DNA of 64,000 nt from positions 45,740,591 through 45,804,590 of the forward strand of contig OZ022258.1 of the NCBI GenBank assembly GCA_963978905.1. The letters run 5' to 3'. This DNA comes from Trichostrongylus colubriformis. Lineage: Eukaryota > Nematoda > Chromadorea > Rhabditida > Trichostrongylidae. The translations under genes and the position numbers were made by a program. Positions 35,071-46,757 of the stretch are shown here, piece by piece (position 1 is the first letter of the stretch; each line of letters starts with the position of its first letter). The notes beneath the pieces were generated by a model. The model was not told where the DNA came from. It saw only the letters and a program-made list of their open reading frames with translations, and searched no databases.

Positions 35071-36098
35071 TACTTAATGTACTGTAATCAATATTATACC
35101 CAACAGATATAATCCAGTACTTCAAATACTCACAACTACACAGCAAGTGAAAGTGTAATCTACAAAGAAACCTGTGATGCTTAATACATAAGTGGCTGCA
35201 CCAGCACCCGTCGAGATATTGCACTTCTTGGAAGCAGCGCAGGCTCAACTGACAACTGCAGCGCTTTGAGTAACAACCTGAAATCTTAGCCCGAAGCCAG
35301 ACTTGGCGACTTTGCTATTCTGCGTTTTTACGGCGACGCAATTTTGCAAGCGATACTGCGACCCAGAGAATCCCACTGCAATAACTTCGCGTTTGAGCCG
35401 CGACATTCCAAAATCGCAAAATCGTGAAGTATGACAGCTTGTTTTGCAAGTCGTATAAATCTTCAGGAATACTCCGTGCACGTACTTAGAGTCTCTGATT
35501 TTCCATGAGCGAAAAGCACGTGCTGGGTCTTATGAGGTTAAGCAGACGAAAAAATCTTCTTTTCTTTCCTCGAGGATGACAACTTGGTCAGAAGGATTGC
35601 ATGGAGCAAAGGAAGTCAAGAAAGACTCATTGAGGACCATGCAGAGCGGCTTTCACTTGGTGTCAAGCACGAGTTGGGCAGCCCTTAAGGGTCGTATTCT
35701 GGGCCGGAAAAGTGCAGTCCTAGTTCCGGAAATTGCTCGACAGCCACCAGTTTTGTTTTGTATAATTGGTAATTTTTGAGATCGATAAGTTAATATTCAA
35801 AAAATGTGGTCGACCGATAGTCATATTTAGTACTAGGTAGAAATGCAGTGCTATCATTAACGATTTTTAGAACATCATAAGTATCAAGGCACATCCAGGT
35901 CGAGGAGATGGCCGCTTCAGTACGACCCCCTCCCCTTTATTCGTGGGACTTAAGTATGACTCAATAGAATATGATTTCAAAAGGCTTTCACATCGAAGGT
36001 TTTCTTATTCCTCCTTAGGAAGACCTCACCTTGAGAAAACTCCATCAGCAAGATCTTTGAAACGATTGACAGTATAGAGACTTCCATATTTCGTGTCT
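35071..36098. repeat. Intergenic; dispersed repeat R3 at 35655-35935
   Basis: 35655-35935 matches 60575-61000 in order: GGGTCGTATTCTGGGCCG, AATTGCTCGACAGCCACC, CATATTTAGTACTAGGT and GATTTTTAGAACATCATAA. It is a dispersed non-coding repeat; its open frame is not otherwise supported. Nothing else is seen in the interval. Confidence 0.6.
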
Positions 36099-36102
36099 AG
36101 TA

Positions 36103-37939
36103 CAATACCCGCCTTAAGTTTTCAAAAGAAAACGCGGAAAGCGCGAATCCGCGTTTTTTTCGTTTTCTTGCTGTAACTCGGTCTGTTTTGCCTTAATCTC
36201 CATATAAATATATATTAATCGAATCAGCTCACCGAGCTCTATCGTATGGTTCTTTCGAGCCTTCAAAAAGCTAACTTTTTATGTACTCGCATGCACGAAG
36301 TGCCAGTGGGCACTCACCTGCGAGAGACTGGCGCTATAATTATAACCAGGAGGCAAATCTTCCGTCAACATACAAAACTCAACAACTTACACTATCCTTG
36401 TCAAAACTAAATTAAAAATAGTTTCTTAATCTTTGATGGTGTTATTTCATTAGGTGTCACTTCACCCAGTATGCTATAGTAGTCACCATCTGATTATTGT
36501 TCAAAGAAATTAAATTTTCTTGAATTTCAAAGGACTTACTTCATCCAGGGAAAAATTCAGTGTATCGGTTGAATGTATCACAACTTATTTATTATAAAAC
36601 CATGATCACAAGCAAAATTATCGATCCCTTCCAAAAGTTTTACCGATCTATCCTGTCTGACCCCTCGATCTCATAGCAATTAGTAGGCTCACTGAGATCT
36701 CCCAGACAGGTATTGATCGGCCTACCACAGTGATATGCCATTGCATCAACCAAACAGATTGGATAACAGATCTCTCAAAAAGACATAAATCGAAAACAAT
36801 ATAGAAGATTTCTTTGCACAACATTCAATTGATTTATGTTTGAAATCCATGATCATAAGTAAAATTTTCAATCCTTCTCAAAAGTGTGCGCTCTTAGATT
36901 TTCTACTGCAATACTTACTTGCTTTCTACTTTTTACTTTTCATAGCTTTGAAAACTTGAATAAAAAATGCTTTCCAATAAGTATTATTAATCCACTGATA
37001 GTTAACTGCCAATCATTGCAATGAAAAAGGCTTGATGCCCTCATAATCTCACTATTAAAAACGGTTGCCCTTTTCTTGAGGTGCGAAGAGCGTCCTCTGA
37101 TAACTGGCAAAAGAGCCACCTGGATCGACATTCAAACCTTGCAGTCGGTTAGGGGCTCTATATGAACCATGTATGAAGGAAAGGCATCTTTCATATCGTT
37201 TTCGATGTCTTTTTTGAGAAAATTGAAAGCACACATTGAACATTTATGCACTTCGCATAAAACTACACTACTGCCTGTTTGGTTGGTGCAGTGGCATATC
37301 ACTGTGGAAGGCCGGTAAATACCTGTCTGGGAGATCTCAGCGAGCTTACTAATTGCTATGAGATCGAGGGGTCAGACAGGATAGATCGGTAAAACTTTCG
37401 AAAAGGATCAATAATTTTACTTGTGATCATGGTTTGTATAATAAATAAATTGTGATACACTCAACCGATACACTGAATTTTTCCCTGGATGAAGTAAGTC
37501 CGTTGAATTTCAAGAAAATTTATTTTTTTTTGAACAATAATCAGCTGGTGACTACTATAGCATACTGGATGAAGTGACACTTAATGAAATACCACCATAA
37601 AAGATTAAGAAACTATTTTTAATTTAGTTTTGAAGGATAGTGTCCCTGTAAGTTGTTGAGTTTTGTATGTTGACGGAAGATTTGCCTCCTGGTTATAATT
37701 ATAGCGCCAGTCTCTCGCAGGTGAGTGCCCACTGGCACTTCGTGCATGCGAGTACATAAAAAGTTAGCTTTTTGAAGGCTCAAAAAAACCATTCTATAGA
37801 GCTCGGTGAGCTGATTCGATTAATATATATTTATATGGAGATTAAGGCAAAACAAACCGAGTTACAGCAAAAAAAAAACGAAAAAAAACGCTGATCCGCG
37901 CTTTCCGCGTTTTCTTTTGAAAACCTAAGGCGGGTATTG
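36103..37939. mobile_element. Long-TIR element of 1.84 kb, class unknown
   Basis: The ends CAATACCCGCCTTAAG and CTAAGGCGGGTATTG sit between TA dinucleotides (alternatively a 3-bp AGT duplication with ends ACAATACCC). Inverted arms run about 36103-36759 and 37275-37939, about 90% or more identical by eye, and weak pairing continues inward. Two short minus-strand open frames in the central 0.5 kb show no transposase motif I recognise. It is either a large foldback or a Tc/mariner-like non-autonomous element. The high arm identity suggests recent activity or gene conversion. Confidence 0.75.
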
Positions 37940-37941
37940 TA

Positions 37942-39077
37942 GTTGGTCAGATCATTAGCCTGAATAACTGCGATTGACTATAGAAACCCAAATTTTCATC
38001 TTCAAGAGGCATTTTGCTATTGTAATTTCGATTGGGTTATCGTCCTTGAATGATGGATGCAGAAGTTCCAAATGACTAGCAATCGAAGGAAAAATAGAAC
38101 ATTTCTAATGAAATGCTCAAATCATGGCTCTACTTGCTAGCTTCGGTTTCCGGTCCTCTCGATTGTGATGACGAGAGGCCAGACGAAGAAATCCTGGGCA
38201 CACTTGACGTAATTTCGTGGTGGTGGCTGAGCATGGACCCTACCTGAAAAACAACCTATGCAAGTGGGGGGGGGGGGGAGGGCAATTTGGGATGGGTAGG
38301 GCATGAGACAAGAAGTAAAGAGCACACAGAGAACAAGTAAGCTCTGCCCACGATGGAGAGAGCGTGCAGTGGAATGTTCCGTTTTCAGGCCGAAAATCTT
38401 TAGCTGGGTTCCAATATGACCCAATCAGAATCGAGTGGGCAGTCTTAACAACAAAAAATTCATAACTAGGTTACAACGCAGAAAAGGAGGAAGTAATCGG
38501 CGAGAATGGTTAATGTCCAAGCCACTTGAACGCACTCAAAATGATCGCGACCCCTCCCACAATGGGCGGAGCGTGATGTGGTAATGGGCACTGAGTAAAT
38601 ACATAGAAAATAGCTGATCCGATCGACCCGGACGCTCTTGAGGTACGAGCAGTAGTGTGTGCAAGCTCAACATTTATATACATGCTTTGCCCAGTTTGAA
38701 CAAAATCCAAGATATAGTAGAACGTGCTTGTGATAAGATAAGATATCAACTTGGGAGACTGAGTGAAAGCGCATTCATTCATCCTTCGGCCCCGAAGTGA
38801 AGGCGTCTGAGTCTTTGGACAGCGACATCATACAAAGAAGGTGATAAGATCCTTTGGACTCGGCTGTTTCACAAAATAATGTCGCAGTTTCAGATGCTCT
38901 TGTATTTGTTATTGCTGCGATTCTACCACTCACTAGCACGAAGGACGACTATTGGGTTAGTTCGTTTTATGCCACTACTATGCAAAGACTTTCATTAGCA
39001 AGCTTTCATTCTGCTGTAACCCAAATACAAAAAAATGATAAAGTCAGCTAACATTCATAAGATGTAGATATTACCAG
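37942..39077. other. No gene recognised
   Basis: Contains a G-tract (38267-38278) and two related GGGC(A/G)GAGC-type blocks (38.34 and 38.57 kb). A plus frame at 38854-39051 encodes a hydrophobic stretch but has no splice or family evidence. Confidence 0.4.
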
Positions 39078-39338
39078 TTGGCGGGCGCTCACTACTGCGC
39101 CCGATTCATGGCGATGTTGCGCAGAATGGGTTTAGTCGGCACGACCACAATTATGTATAGAATTAGGCGGAAATTTTCTTTCCTCTGCTGTCAGCAGAGA
39201 TATTGAACTGAAAGAAAGCAGAGAAGATGGCGTGATAAAAAGCATTCCGGTTTTAAATATACTTCAGTCGTTTTGCATCGAACCCATTTCGCCCGCCATC
39301 GTCATGAATCGCGCGCAGTAGTGTACGCCAGCGAACTT
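39078..39338. repeat. Foldback repeat
   Basis: TGGCGGGCGCTCACTACTGC and CCGATTCATGGCGATG on the left pair with CATCGTCATGAATCGCGCG and GCAGTAGTGTACGCCA on the right. CTGCTGTCAGCAG marks the centre. Non-coding miniature element, no clear target duplication. Confidence 0.65.
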
Positions 39339-39734
39339 GATTAGGTTATCAGTGGGAGTTTGGATAGTTCAGAGATCGATAGTTTCGTATTCGATTGCAT
39401 CGATCGGAAACAATTGGCTCACTTGCCGAGGATCTGATTCCTACACATTAATGGCAGATCCATATCCCGATTATCGATGTTTATCGTTTTCGTAAACATA
39501 CTTCACTATTTGGAATTTTACATAGTCTAGCGGTCGATACCCAGTGTTGCGGCCAGTACCGCATTAGAAAATGATTCCGAGTGAATAGCTTGCTTCGCTG
39601 TCACAAATATAGATTCTATCATGATTATCAATGTGGATCGCAGTATCAAGAGAAATGCACCATTTTTTGGAACGTTAGGCAATTCAGCGGTCGACACATC
39701 GGTGGCAGATATCAGATCATAAACAAATATGTTC

Positions 39735-40230
39735 ACACAGATAGCCTTCTTAGGCCTAGGACTGCCATGTGAGTGACTTCTTGTGGGGATTTCTCCATCA
39801 CCGCATTACCCCTAATGCTGTCCTTAAAGGCCGTGGTAGGGGTAGTTCGGTTGAATCCCTCATTCCAATCTTTCATACTGACCGGTGGACGTTCTCACCA
39901 GGAAAGCTCACACCTAAAGCACCACGTCATTTCGATCAGTACGGCTCAAACACGATACGATAAGTATCATTCAGTTATCATGCTCACTATTCTACACATC
40001 ACTTATCCATAGGCAAAGTCGACCCTAGGGCGGGCTGACATGACAAAGGCGGCTTGGCCTTGAAGACTTGATTTGAAGACAGTGATAGGGGTAATGCCAC
40101 AGCTCAAGGGGGCGCCTTCCGCGGGGCATTTCGCCATATATAGGTCTCTCAGGCTCGCAACTTTTCGGCGAATTACTTCTTTTGGGATTCCTTATCACTT
40201 ACATTACCCCTATCACTGTCTTAAAATTCT
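39735..40230. repeat. Cluster of R2 dispersed repeats
   Basis: 39735-39835 (ATAGCCTTCTTAGGCCTAGGAC..CATTACCCCTAATGCTGTC) is followed by the ACTGACCGGTGGAC...ACGATACGATAAG block. 40110-40220 then repeats GGGCATTTCGCCATATATAGG..CATTACCCCTATCACTGTC. Same family as 7.34, 10.06, 32.33 and 48.76 kb. Confidence 0.65.
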
Positions 40231-40787
40231 ACCGCGTAGTTTTCGTAATGGAGGACGAATTTATGGTCTCAAGCGTACCGCTATGTAGTGAAGCCAGAAG
40301 GCCGCCGGGAGCACTATCTAGTCGTACCGCAGTGACATCTCCGCACAGGGTTGGATGCCTTTCATATTCGTGATACAACAACAGGCATGACAGCGTGGAG
40401 GGAGTTCCACCGTAGTTACTCTCCTTTGTAGGGGACGTAAAGGAACTTTTTACCAAGTCAAGGGTATGCCATTTCGACAAGAAGAGCGAAACAAGCGCAC
40501 GTTAATCCTCTATTTAGCATCCGCACCGTGCCAGAGTGCCCTACCGATCAATCACCCCAGTAAGAATGCGCAGCCACATGAGATGCCTTGACATCTTTTT
40601 CTTTTTTTTTTTTCGGGACCCAACCAGTACGGGGCACGTAGCTCGCGACAAGCGTAGACAGAAGGATGCATTCAGATACTCATAACTCCGTCCCACTCAC
40701 GATAGCCTATCCGCCTCTTCGCGTACACACAATTCGCGGCGGCATTCGGCGGGCGACGCCATGAGTTCGAGCTAGATGCGCGGTATT

Positions 40788-41037
40788 GGTTGGGGACGGG
40801 TGTATGTCTTCAAGACAGAAACGTCGCAAGGCCGTGTTCGGCAGGCGACGATATGGTGCGAGCTATGCGCGACGTGTTAGTTGAGTCCTGAAGCGATTAC
40901 GCATCGAATGATGCGTAGAGCACCGTCATCGCTTCAAGACCCATCCAATACGGCGCGCACAGCTCGCACCATCCCGTCGCGTGCTGAACACGGCCACGCG
41001 ACGTTTCTGTCCTAACGATATACACCCGGTTGGGGAC
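40788..41037. mobile_element. Mutator-like foldback MITE with 10-bp TSD, nested
   Basis: A 230-bp element (40798-41027) starts GGGTGTATG and ends CGATATACACCC, the same length and sequence family as 8135-8364. The flanks GGTTGGGGAC (40788-40797 and 41028-41037) are a perfect 10-bp duplication. The surrounding 40.70-41.18 kb is itself an older member of the family (GGCATTCGGCGGGCGACGCC at left, AACGCGATCACGCAACTTTTC at right), so one MITE jumped into another near its centre. Confidence 0.85.
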
Positions 41038-41180
41038 TAGAATGGTGACGGTGCCTTATGCCGTTTTTTGAGTATAATCGCTATAGGACCGATCTAATAC
41101 GGTGCCCATAGCTGCTTTGGCATCACGCGCGAAACGCGATCACGCAACTTTTCTGTTCTCATGGCACACATCCCGTGTGA

Positions 41181-42355
41181 CAAACATATCCTTTTCTTTC
41201 CGACCCAAATAGCTTACAATCGCCAACACATGACAAACATTGCCAGGAGGGTGCAAGTTTCAGCTTAAGCCTGAAGAGGGAAAAGAGGCTCTGGGCTAGT
41301 GAACCCTCCCTGCACATTAGTCTCGTTTCATCCACTCAGAGCTCCTTCCCTCAATATAGTCTTACCAGTCGGATCGCCCAGCTGCCGCCGGGCGCTCCTC
41401 CTTCTTGGGAGGGCCCGGCTTCGCCGGGCTCTCTTAAAATTTCATTTTTTCGATGAATGCTGAATGCGTTTTACACACCCTTTACATAGGTCAGCGGTGG
41501 TTACTGATATGGATAGTTACAATGAGCACTTGGTGACAAAGATTTAAAGGTGGTATGTGGCAACTGTTTGGCGCACACTAAGCAGGATGGGAGGAGCGCA
41601 TACCTCCCGCAAATACTTCACTCTATGCAATCGATAGGTAACGAAAGGCCTAGGATCCTCAAGAAACAATTTCTCGATGCTCTTTAAAGGCAGCAGTGAT
41701 AGTAGCTTCCTGCATAAGACCGGATAAGGAAACGGAAGACTGTTCAAGGCGAAAGAATTGGGATATGCATAAAGTTTCAGGTATGCCTGCTTTTCCGAAG
41801 CGCACATGGCCCACTATGATTCCGTAAAAGATTCGAACAAATCTGAACACTAAGCCCCATGTGTCGAGCGACATGGAAACAAACCCATGTAGATTTGGCA
41901 GATCCGGTACTGCAATTTCAAACAGCGGGCACTGGAGGAGAGTAATAACTACTGACGCCCTGTATGTAAGGTGTGAGTAGCAATGATAGAAAAATGAAAT
42001 CCGAAAGGGCCGCCGAAGCCGCCCCCTTAAGAAGAAGAAGCGGGGACGGCGGCTTGGCGATCCAACTGGTATCCATACGATAATGTTAACGCTCAGCATG
42101 CCATAATGCTCAGCAAATTGATGGCAAGGATTATTGTATAACATTGTTGGATTCACACTTATCCGCATATCCATTGGTGCACCCATTAGTCACAGAAATC
42201 AGGGAATGTACTCCCTCCTCCCCCTGTGAGGTGCACCATCCGTTTGGGCCCTCCAAGTACGATAGCTTTCTGAGCCACACATGGCTTGAGAAAAAGATTG
42301 CAGTCGTTTTGTTCTACACAGTTCCCCATTTCGTGATCGGTTCAGTTTAGGAATG
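41181..42355. other. No gene supported
   Basis: Holds a GC hairpin (GGGAGGGCCCGGCTTCGCCGGGC, about 41409-41431). A minus frame of 175 codons (41659-42186) has hydrophobic runs but no splice sites in phase or family motif; frames this long are expected about once by chance in a window of this size. Confidence 0.4.
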
Positions 42356-44850
42356 AGGTGCGGGTACAAAATAGGTGTTAGTATAAGTAGGAGATGCTAT
42401 CACTACGATAACATGGCCTTATAATGATACTACATTACCCATCGGTTTCTGCCGACCTAGAGCGGTTGTTTTGCTTTTTATAATAAAGTATATGTAGATT
42501 GTATCCTGATCATGAAGCGTAGAACGCAGTATCAACAGCGCGCAACATTATTTGGACACTAAACTATTCAGCGGTGATACATCGGCAATTGATTTCAGAA
42601 CACAATCAAATATGTTCACACAATGGCACTGTTCATCAGACGCTTTCACTGTAGCGGTCGTGGAGTAGTAGTCAGCGATGCACTGAATTTTACCCAATCC
42701 ACTTCCCAACGGCTCTTACAGCGCTGAGCAGTCGTTATATTCATTCCTTCACCATTAGGGTCCCACTCCGGATTGATTCCAACAACTATGAATTTGGACA
42801 CTCCACTTTCTGTTGAGAGAGGAAACAGATTAGGCGACATTGGCCTTTTGACGCTCGTCATCGAATCTTATCAACCGTTATCAAGCTGGATCACTCCTGA
42901 CTAATGTCCCCGTCCCACTCGAAAAACACCTGTGAGTATGAACGCTGCAGGATCAATGTGAAAAGCGAAACGGATTCGAAGACTCTAGCCTTTTTACTCT
43001 CCTTATCAAATATTATCAACCGTTATCAATGCGCGTCACCCACCATTAGTGTCCCCGTCCAACCCTGCACAACACCTGTGAGTATGAACGCTCCAGGATC
43101 AATGCGAAACGGATTCGAAGGATCCAGCCTTTTTGCTCTCCTCATCGAATCTTAACAACGTTATCAAGCTGGATCACTCCTGACTAATGTCCCCCTCCCA
43201 CTCAAAAAACACCTATGTGTATGAACGCTACACGATCAATGCGAAAAGCGAAACGGATTTGAAGTCTCTAGCCTTTTTACTCTCCTTATCAAGTCTTATC
43301 AAACGTCATCAATGCGCGTCAACCACCATTAGTGTCCCCGTCCAACCCCGCACAACACCCGCGAGTATGAACGCTCCAGGATCAATGCAAAACGGATTCG
43401 AAGGATCCAGCCTTTTTGCTCTCCTTATCGAATCTTATCAACCGTTAACAATGCGCGTCACCCACCATTAGTGTCCCCGTCCAACCCCGCACAACACCTG
43501 TGAGTATGAACGCTCCAGGATCAATGCGAAACGGATTCGAAGGATCCAGCCTTTTTGCTCTACTCATCGAATCTTAACAACCGTTAACAATGCGCGTCAC
43601 CCACCATTAGTGTCCCCGTCCAACCCCGCACAACACCTGTGAGTATGAACGCTCCAGGATCAATGCGAAACGGATTCGAAGGATCCAGCCTTTTTGCTCT
43701 ACTCATCGAATCTTAACAACCGTTAACAATGCGCGTCACCCACCATAAGTGTCCCCGTCCAACCCCGCACAACACCTGTGAGTATGAACGCTCCAGGATC
43801 AATGCGGATCGGATTCGAAGGATCCAGCCTTTTTGCTCTCCTCATCGAATCTTAACAACGTTATCAAGCTGGATCACTCCTGACTAATGTCCCCGTCCCT
43901 CTCAAAAAACACCTATGTGTATGAACGCTACAGGATCAATGCGAAAAGCGAAACGGATTCAAAGACTCTAGCCTTTTTACTCTCCTTATCGAATCTTATC
44001 AACGTTATCAATGCGCGTCACCCACCAATAGTGTCCCCGTCCAACCCCGCACAACACCTGTGAGTATGAACGCTCCACGATCAATGCGAAACGGATTCGA
44101 AGGATCCAGCCTTTTTGCTCTCCTCATCGAATCTTAACAACGTTATCAAGCTGGATCGTCCCCGTCCCACTCAAAAAACACCTATGTGTATGAACGCTAC
44201 AGGATCAATGTGAAAAGCAAAACGGATTCGAAGACTCTAGCCTTTTTACTCTCTTTATCAAATATTATCAACCGTTATCAATGCGCGTCACCCACCCCAC
44301 CATTAGTGTCCCCGTCCAACCCCGCACAACACCTGTGAGTATGAACGCTCCAGGATCAATGCGAAACGGATTCGGAGGATCCAGCCTATTTGCTCTGCTC
44401 ATCGAATCTTAACAACGTTATCAAGCTGGATCACTCCTGACTAATTTCCCCGTCCCACTCAAAAAACACCTATGTGTATGAACGCTACAGGATCAATGCG
44501 AAAAGCGAAACGGATTCGAAGACTCTGGCCTTTTTACTCTCCTTATCGAATCTTATCAACGTTATCAATGCGCGTCACCCACCAATAGTGTCCCCGTCCA
44601 ACCCTGCACAACACCTGTGAGTATGAGCGCTCCGGGATCAATGCTCCTACAATTAAACATACCTGCATGTCATTCCAGTGTGCCGACACCTACTGCCACG
44701 TCAGCGCACCGCAGAATGACGGCGAGGGTGCGAAATAGGTGTTTATATAAGTAGGAGGGCTATCACAATGATAACATAGTCTTAAAATGATACTCCAACA
44801 CCCATCGTTTCTCCCTGTCTAAAACGGTTGCTTTGCTCTATCATTCCCTT
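42356..44850. repeat. 141-bp satellite (about 42862-44645) flanked by direct repeats
   Basis: About 13 units spaced 134-143 bp, each with GTGTATGAACGCT or GTGAGTATGAACGCT, GATCAATGCGAAA and CAGCCTTTTTGCTCT. Two unit types: A (CAATGCGCGTCACCCACC, CCAACCCCGCACAACACC) and B (CAAGCTGGATCACTCCTGAC, CACTCAAAAAACACC). The order is B A B A A A A B A B A B A. Related direct repeats flank the array (42356-42480 and 44715-44850; GGTGTT..ATATAAGTAGGAG, GATAACAT.G.CTTA.AATGATACT). Open frames inside follow the period and are incidental. Confidence 0.8.
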
Positions 44851-45314
44851 ATCACAATCATTCATTTGCGGACGGACAGACATACTTACATACTGACAGA
44901 CATACCGACATACCGACCTACATACCGACAAACAGACGCACAAAGTTACTGGTTTATATAATAGAAGGATCATAAAATTCATATTTCCCTTTCTCATCAT
45001 AAAAAAGCATCTGCCATCATCTCCTGTGGAGCGAAGATTAGGGAAGCGTCTTTTGCACGTTTTTTGTGTATGTGACCTAGCAACCTAAATCGTAAAGCTG
45101 CATCTCCTCCCTCCCCACCCCCCTTCAACACATCAACCGTATTTATACTCCCGCAATCCAACCTTTGAGCAGTTGTCGGTGGGAAAGAGCGCGTTCAAAT
45201 TTTCGTGCGCAATATTGACTTACTGCCAACACAGCGTTCTCGACCACGTGACCATCGCCTCTTCGTTCCTAGAACCCTCGCAGAACCGCCTCCACGAGCA
45301 GCTTTACTGTTTCC
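44851..45314. other. Microsatellite-like GACATAC tract, otherwise nothing
   Basis: 44880-44945 is an imperfect ACATACYGAC/ACATACCTAC repeat. The rest up to the duplication border at about 45315 shows no gene. Confidence 0.45.
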
Positions 45315-46757
45315 AACGTAATATTGAAGAAGTCCACCTTATTAGAATTCTCGTTCTCTCGCGCGGAAATTTGTTCGTGACCGTATTAATTTATCGCAAT
45401 ATTAGCATCTGGGTAGCAGAGGAACTCGGACCTTCGTAGACAGTTCCTTTCAATAGTTTGACGCGGTCACGAACACTAATTTCGAATGTGCTCTCAAAAT
45501 GCGCAAAAGAAGTTATGAAGGATTTCCTTGCTGCCCGCCCGTACAAGCATGAGAAGTCCACAATGTGTAAGCAACAACGTAGTAGAGCTAAAAGCGTCAC
45601 GATTCAGTAATTGAGATAAAAATATCGTATCATAATTCAGGTGGTTCCTTTGCATCATAAGAGGGACTTCTCTGTCGGTAATACATGTCTAAACGTGTTC
45701 TCAAAAAGAGATGTAAATTTTTATTTAAAAAAAGTTGACTCCTTCAAGGGCTGGGAGAGGGCCGCATTATGTTACATCAAAGAATTACTCAGAAGTTATT
45801 TGCCTTTCAAGCACCAACACCACCAACACAATAACGATTACAACGGATGCAACGCATCAGATCATCGTGCATATGACGCGAGCAAAGCCGCCCATGACTG
45901 CACACACGCCGTGCCAGCCTAAGTAGGGTCTTCAGCCCCGCATCAGGGAGGCACCCATGATCTTCAGATGAGCTGCAACCTTCACTTCTTCCGATTCTTG
46001 TTTCAGTACAGATGACTCATTTTTCAGAAGATTTCAGTACTCAACGCACTTTCAGATTGGCGTGCAAGCTTCCAGAAATTGTGAAAAAGCTTCATCGAGG
46101 ACTGGTAATGAAGAAGGATCTTTTCCTATGATACGTGTCGTAGCAGCAGTGTTCGATAAAAAAACCCGGCTAATAGTAAACAGGATAACATATCAAACAA
46201 AAAGAACGCTGATTTCATGGACTTATGGGAGATATGGGGGGAAGGGTGAACTGTATGACTGGAACAAAGTATCTGTTGGATTTTACGCAGCCTTTATTCG
46301 CGTCACAGATGAACGTAAAAGCGAAAATCCTGTCACTAATGTTTTTCTGGTAAATCAGACAGAATACGATGGTTCACCTCTAAAACCAGCAGGTACAGGG
46401 TACGATTTTTCGAAAATGTACGACGCGTCGCCAGTGGTCCCATATTTCGAACTGGTTGATGAGAAGGTCAATTACCTTACGTGAGTGACTTCGAAATTTT
46501 TATAAATTTCTTACTTATATCACTCTTTTTCCCATGGCTTTTGGCTCTTCATCACTTTTTGAAAAAAATTCGGCTTGATGTGGGACGGGGAGAGGAGCTA
46601 CTTCTCTATGTATGTCGTAAGCTCGCATAAATGTAAAAACGTGCAAGGGACGCTTCCACAGCTTTGTTCCCTCAGCAGGTCATGGCAGTTGCCCGTTCAT
46701 TCGAAGGGGGGATATGAATTTTAGCCCCTCCCCGAGCTTATTTTAGGTTGAAATTCA
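45315..46757. repeat. Segmental duplication, left copy
   Basis: Collinear with 62532-64000 in the same orientation, starting at AACGTAATATTGAAGAAGTCCACC and still similar at the window end. Coding and intron parts are both retained at roughly 90% identity by eye. It carries the 5' exons of gene C. Confidence 0.85.

Noticed and set aside
41659..42186. 175-codon minus frame with hydrophobic runs, possible membrane protein
   Set aside because: An arginine/proline-rich middle is incompatible with a clean topology, and no acceptor/donor pair is in phase with the neighbouring frame.
42904..43471. Two similar plus frames that look like a duplicated gene
   Set aside because: They follow the 141-bp satellite period (47 codons) and their frames break in other units; incidental.
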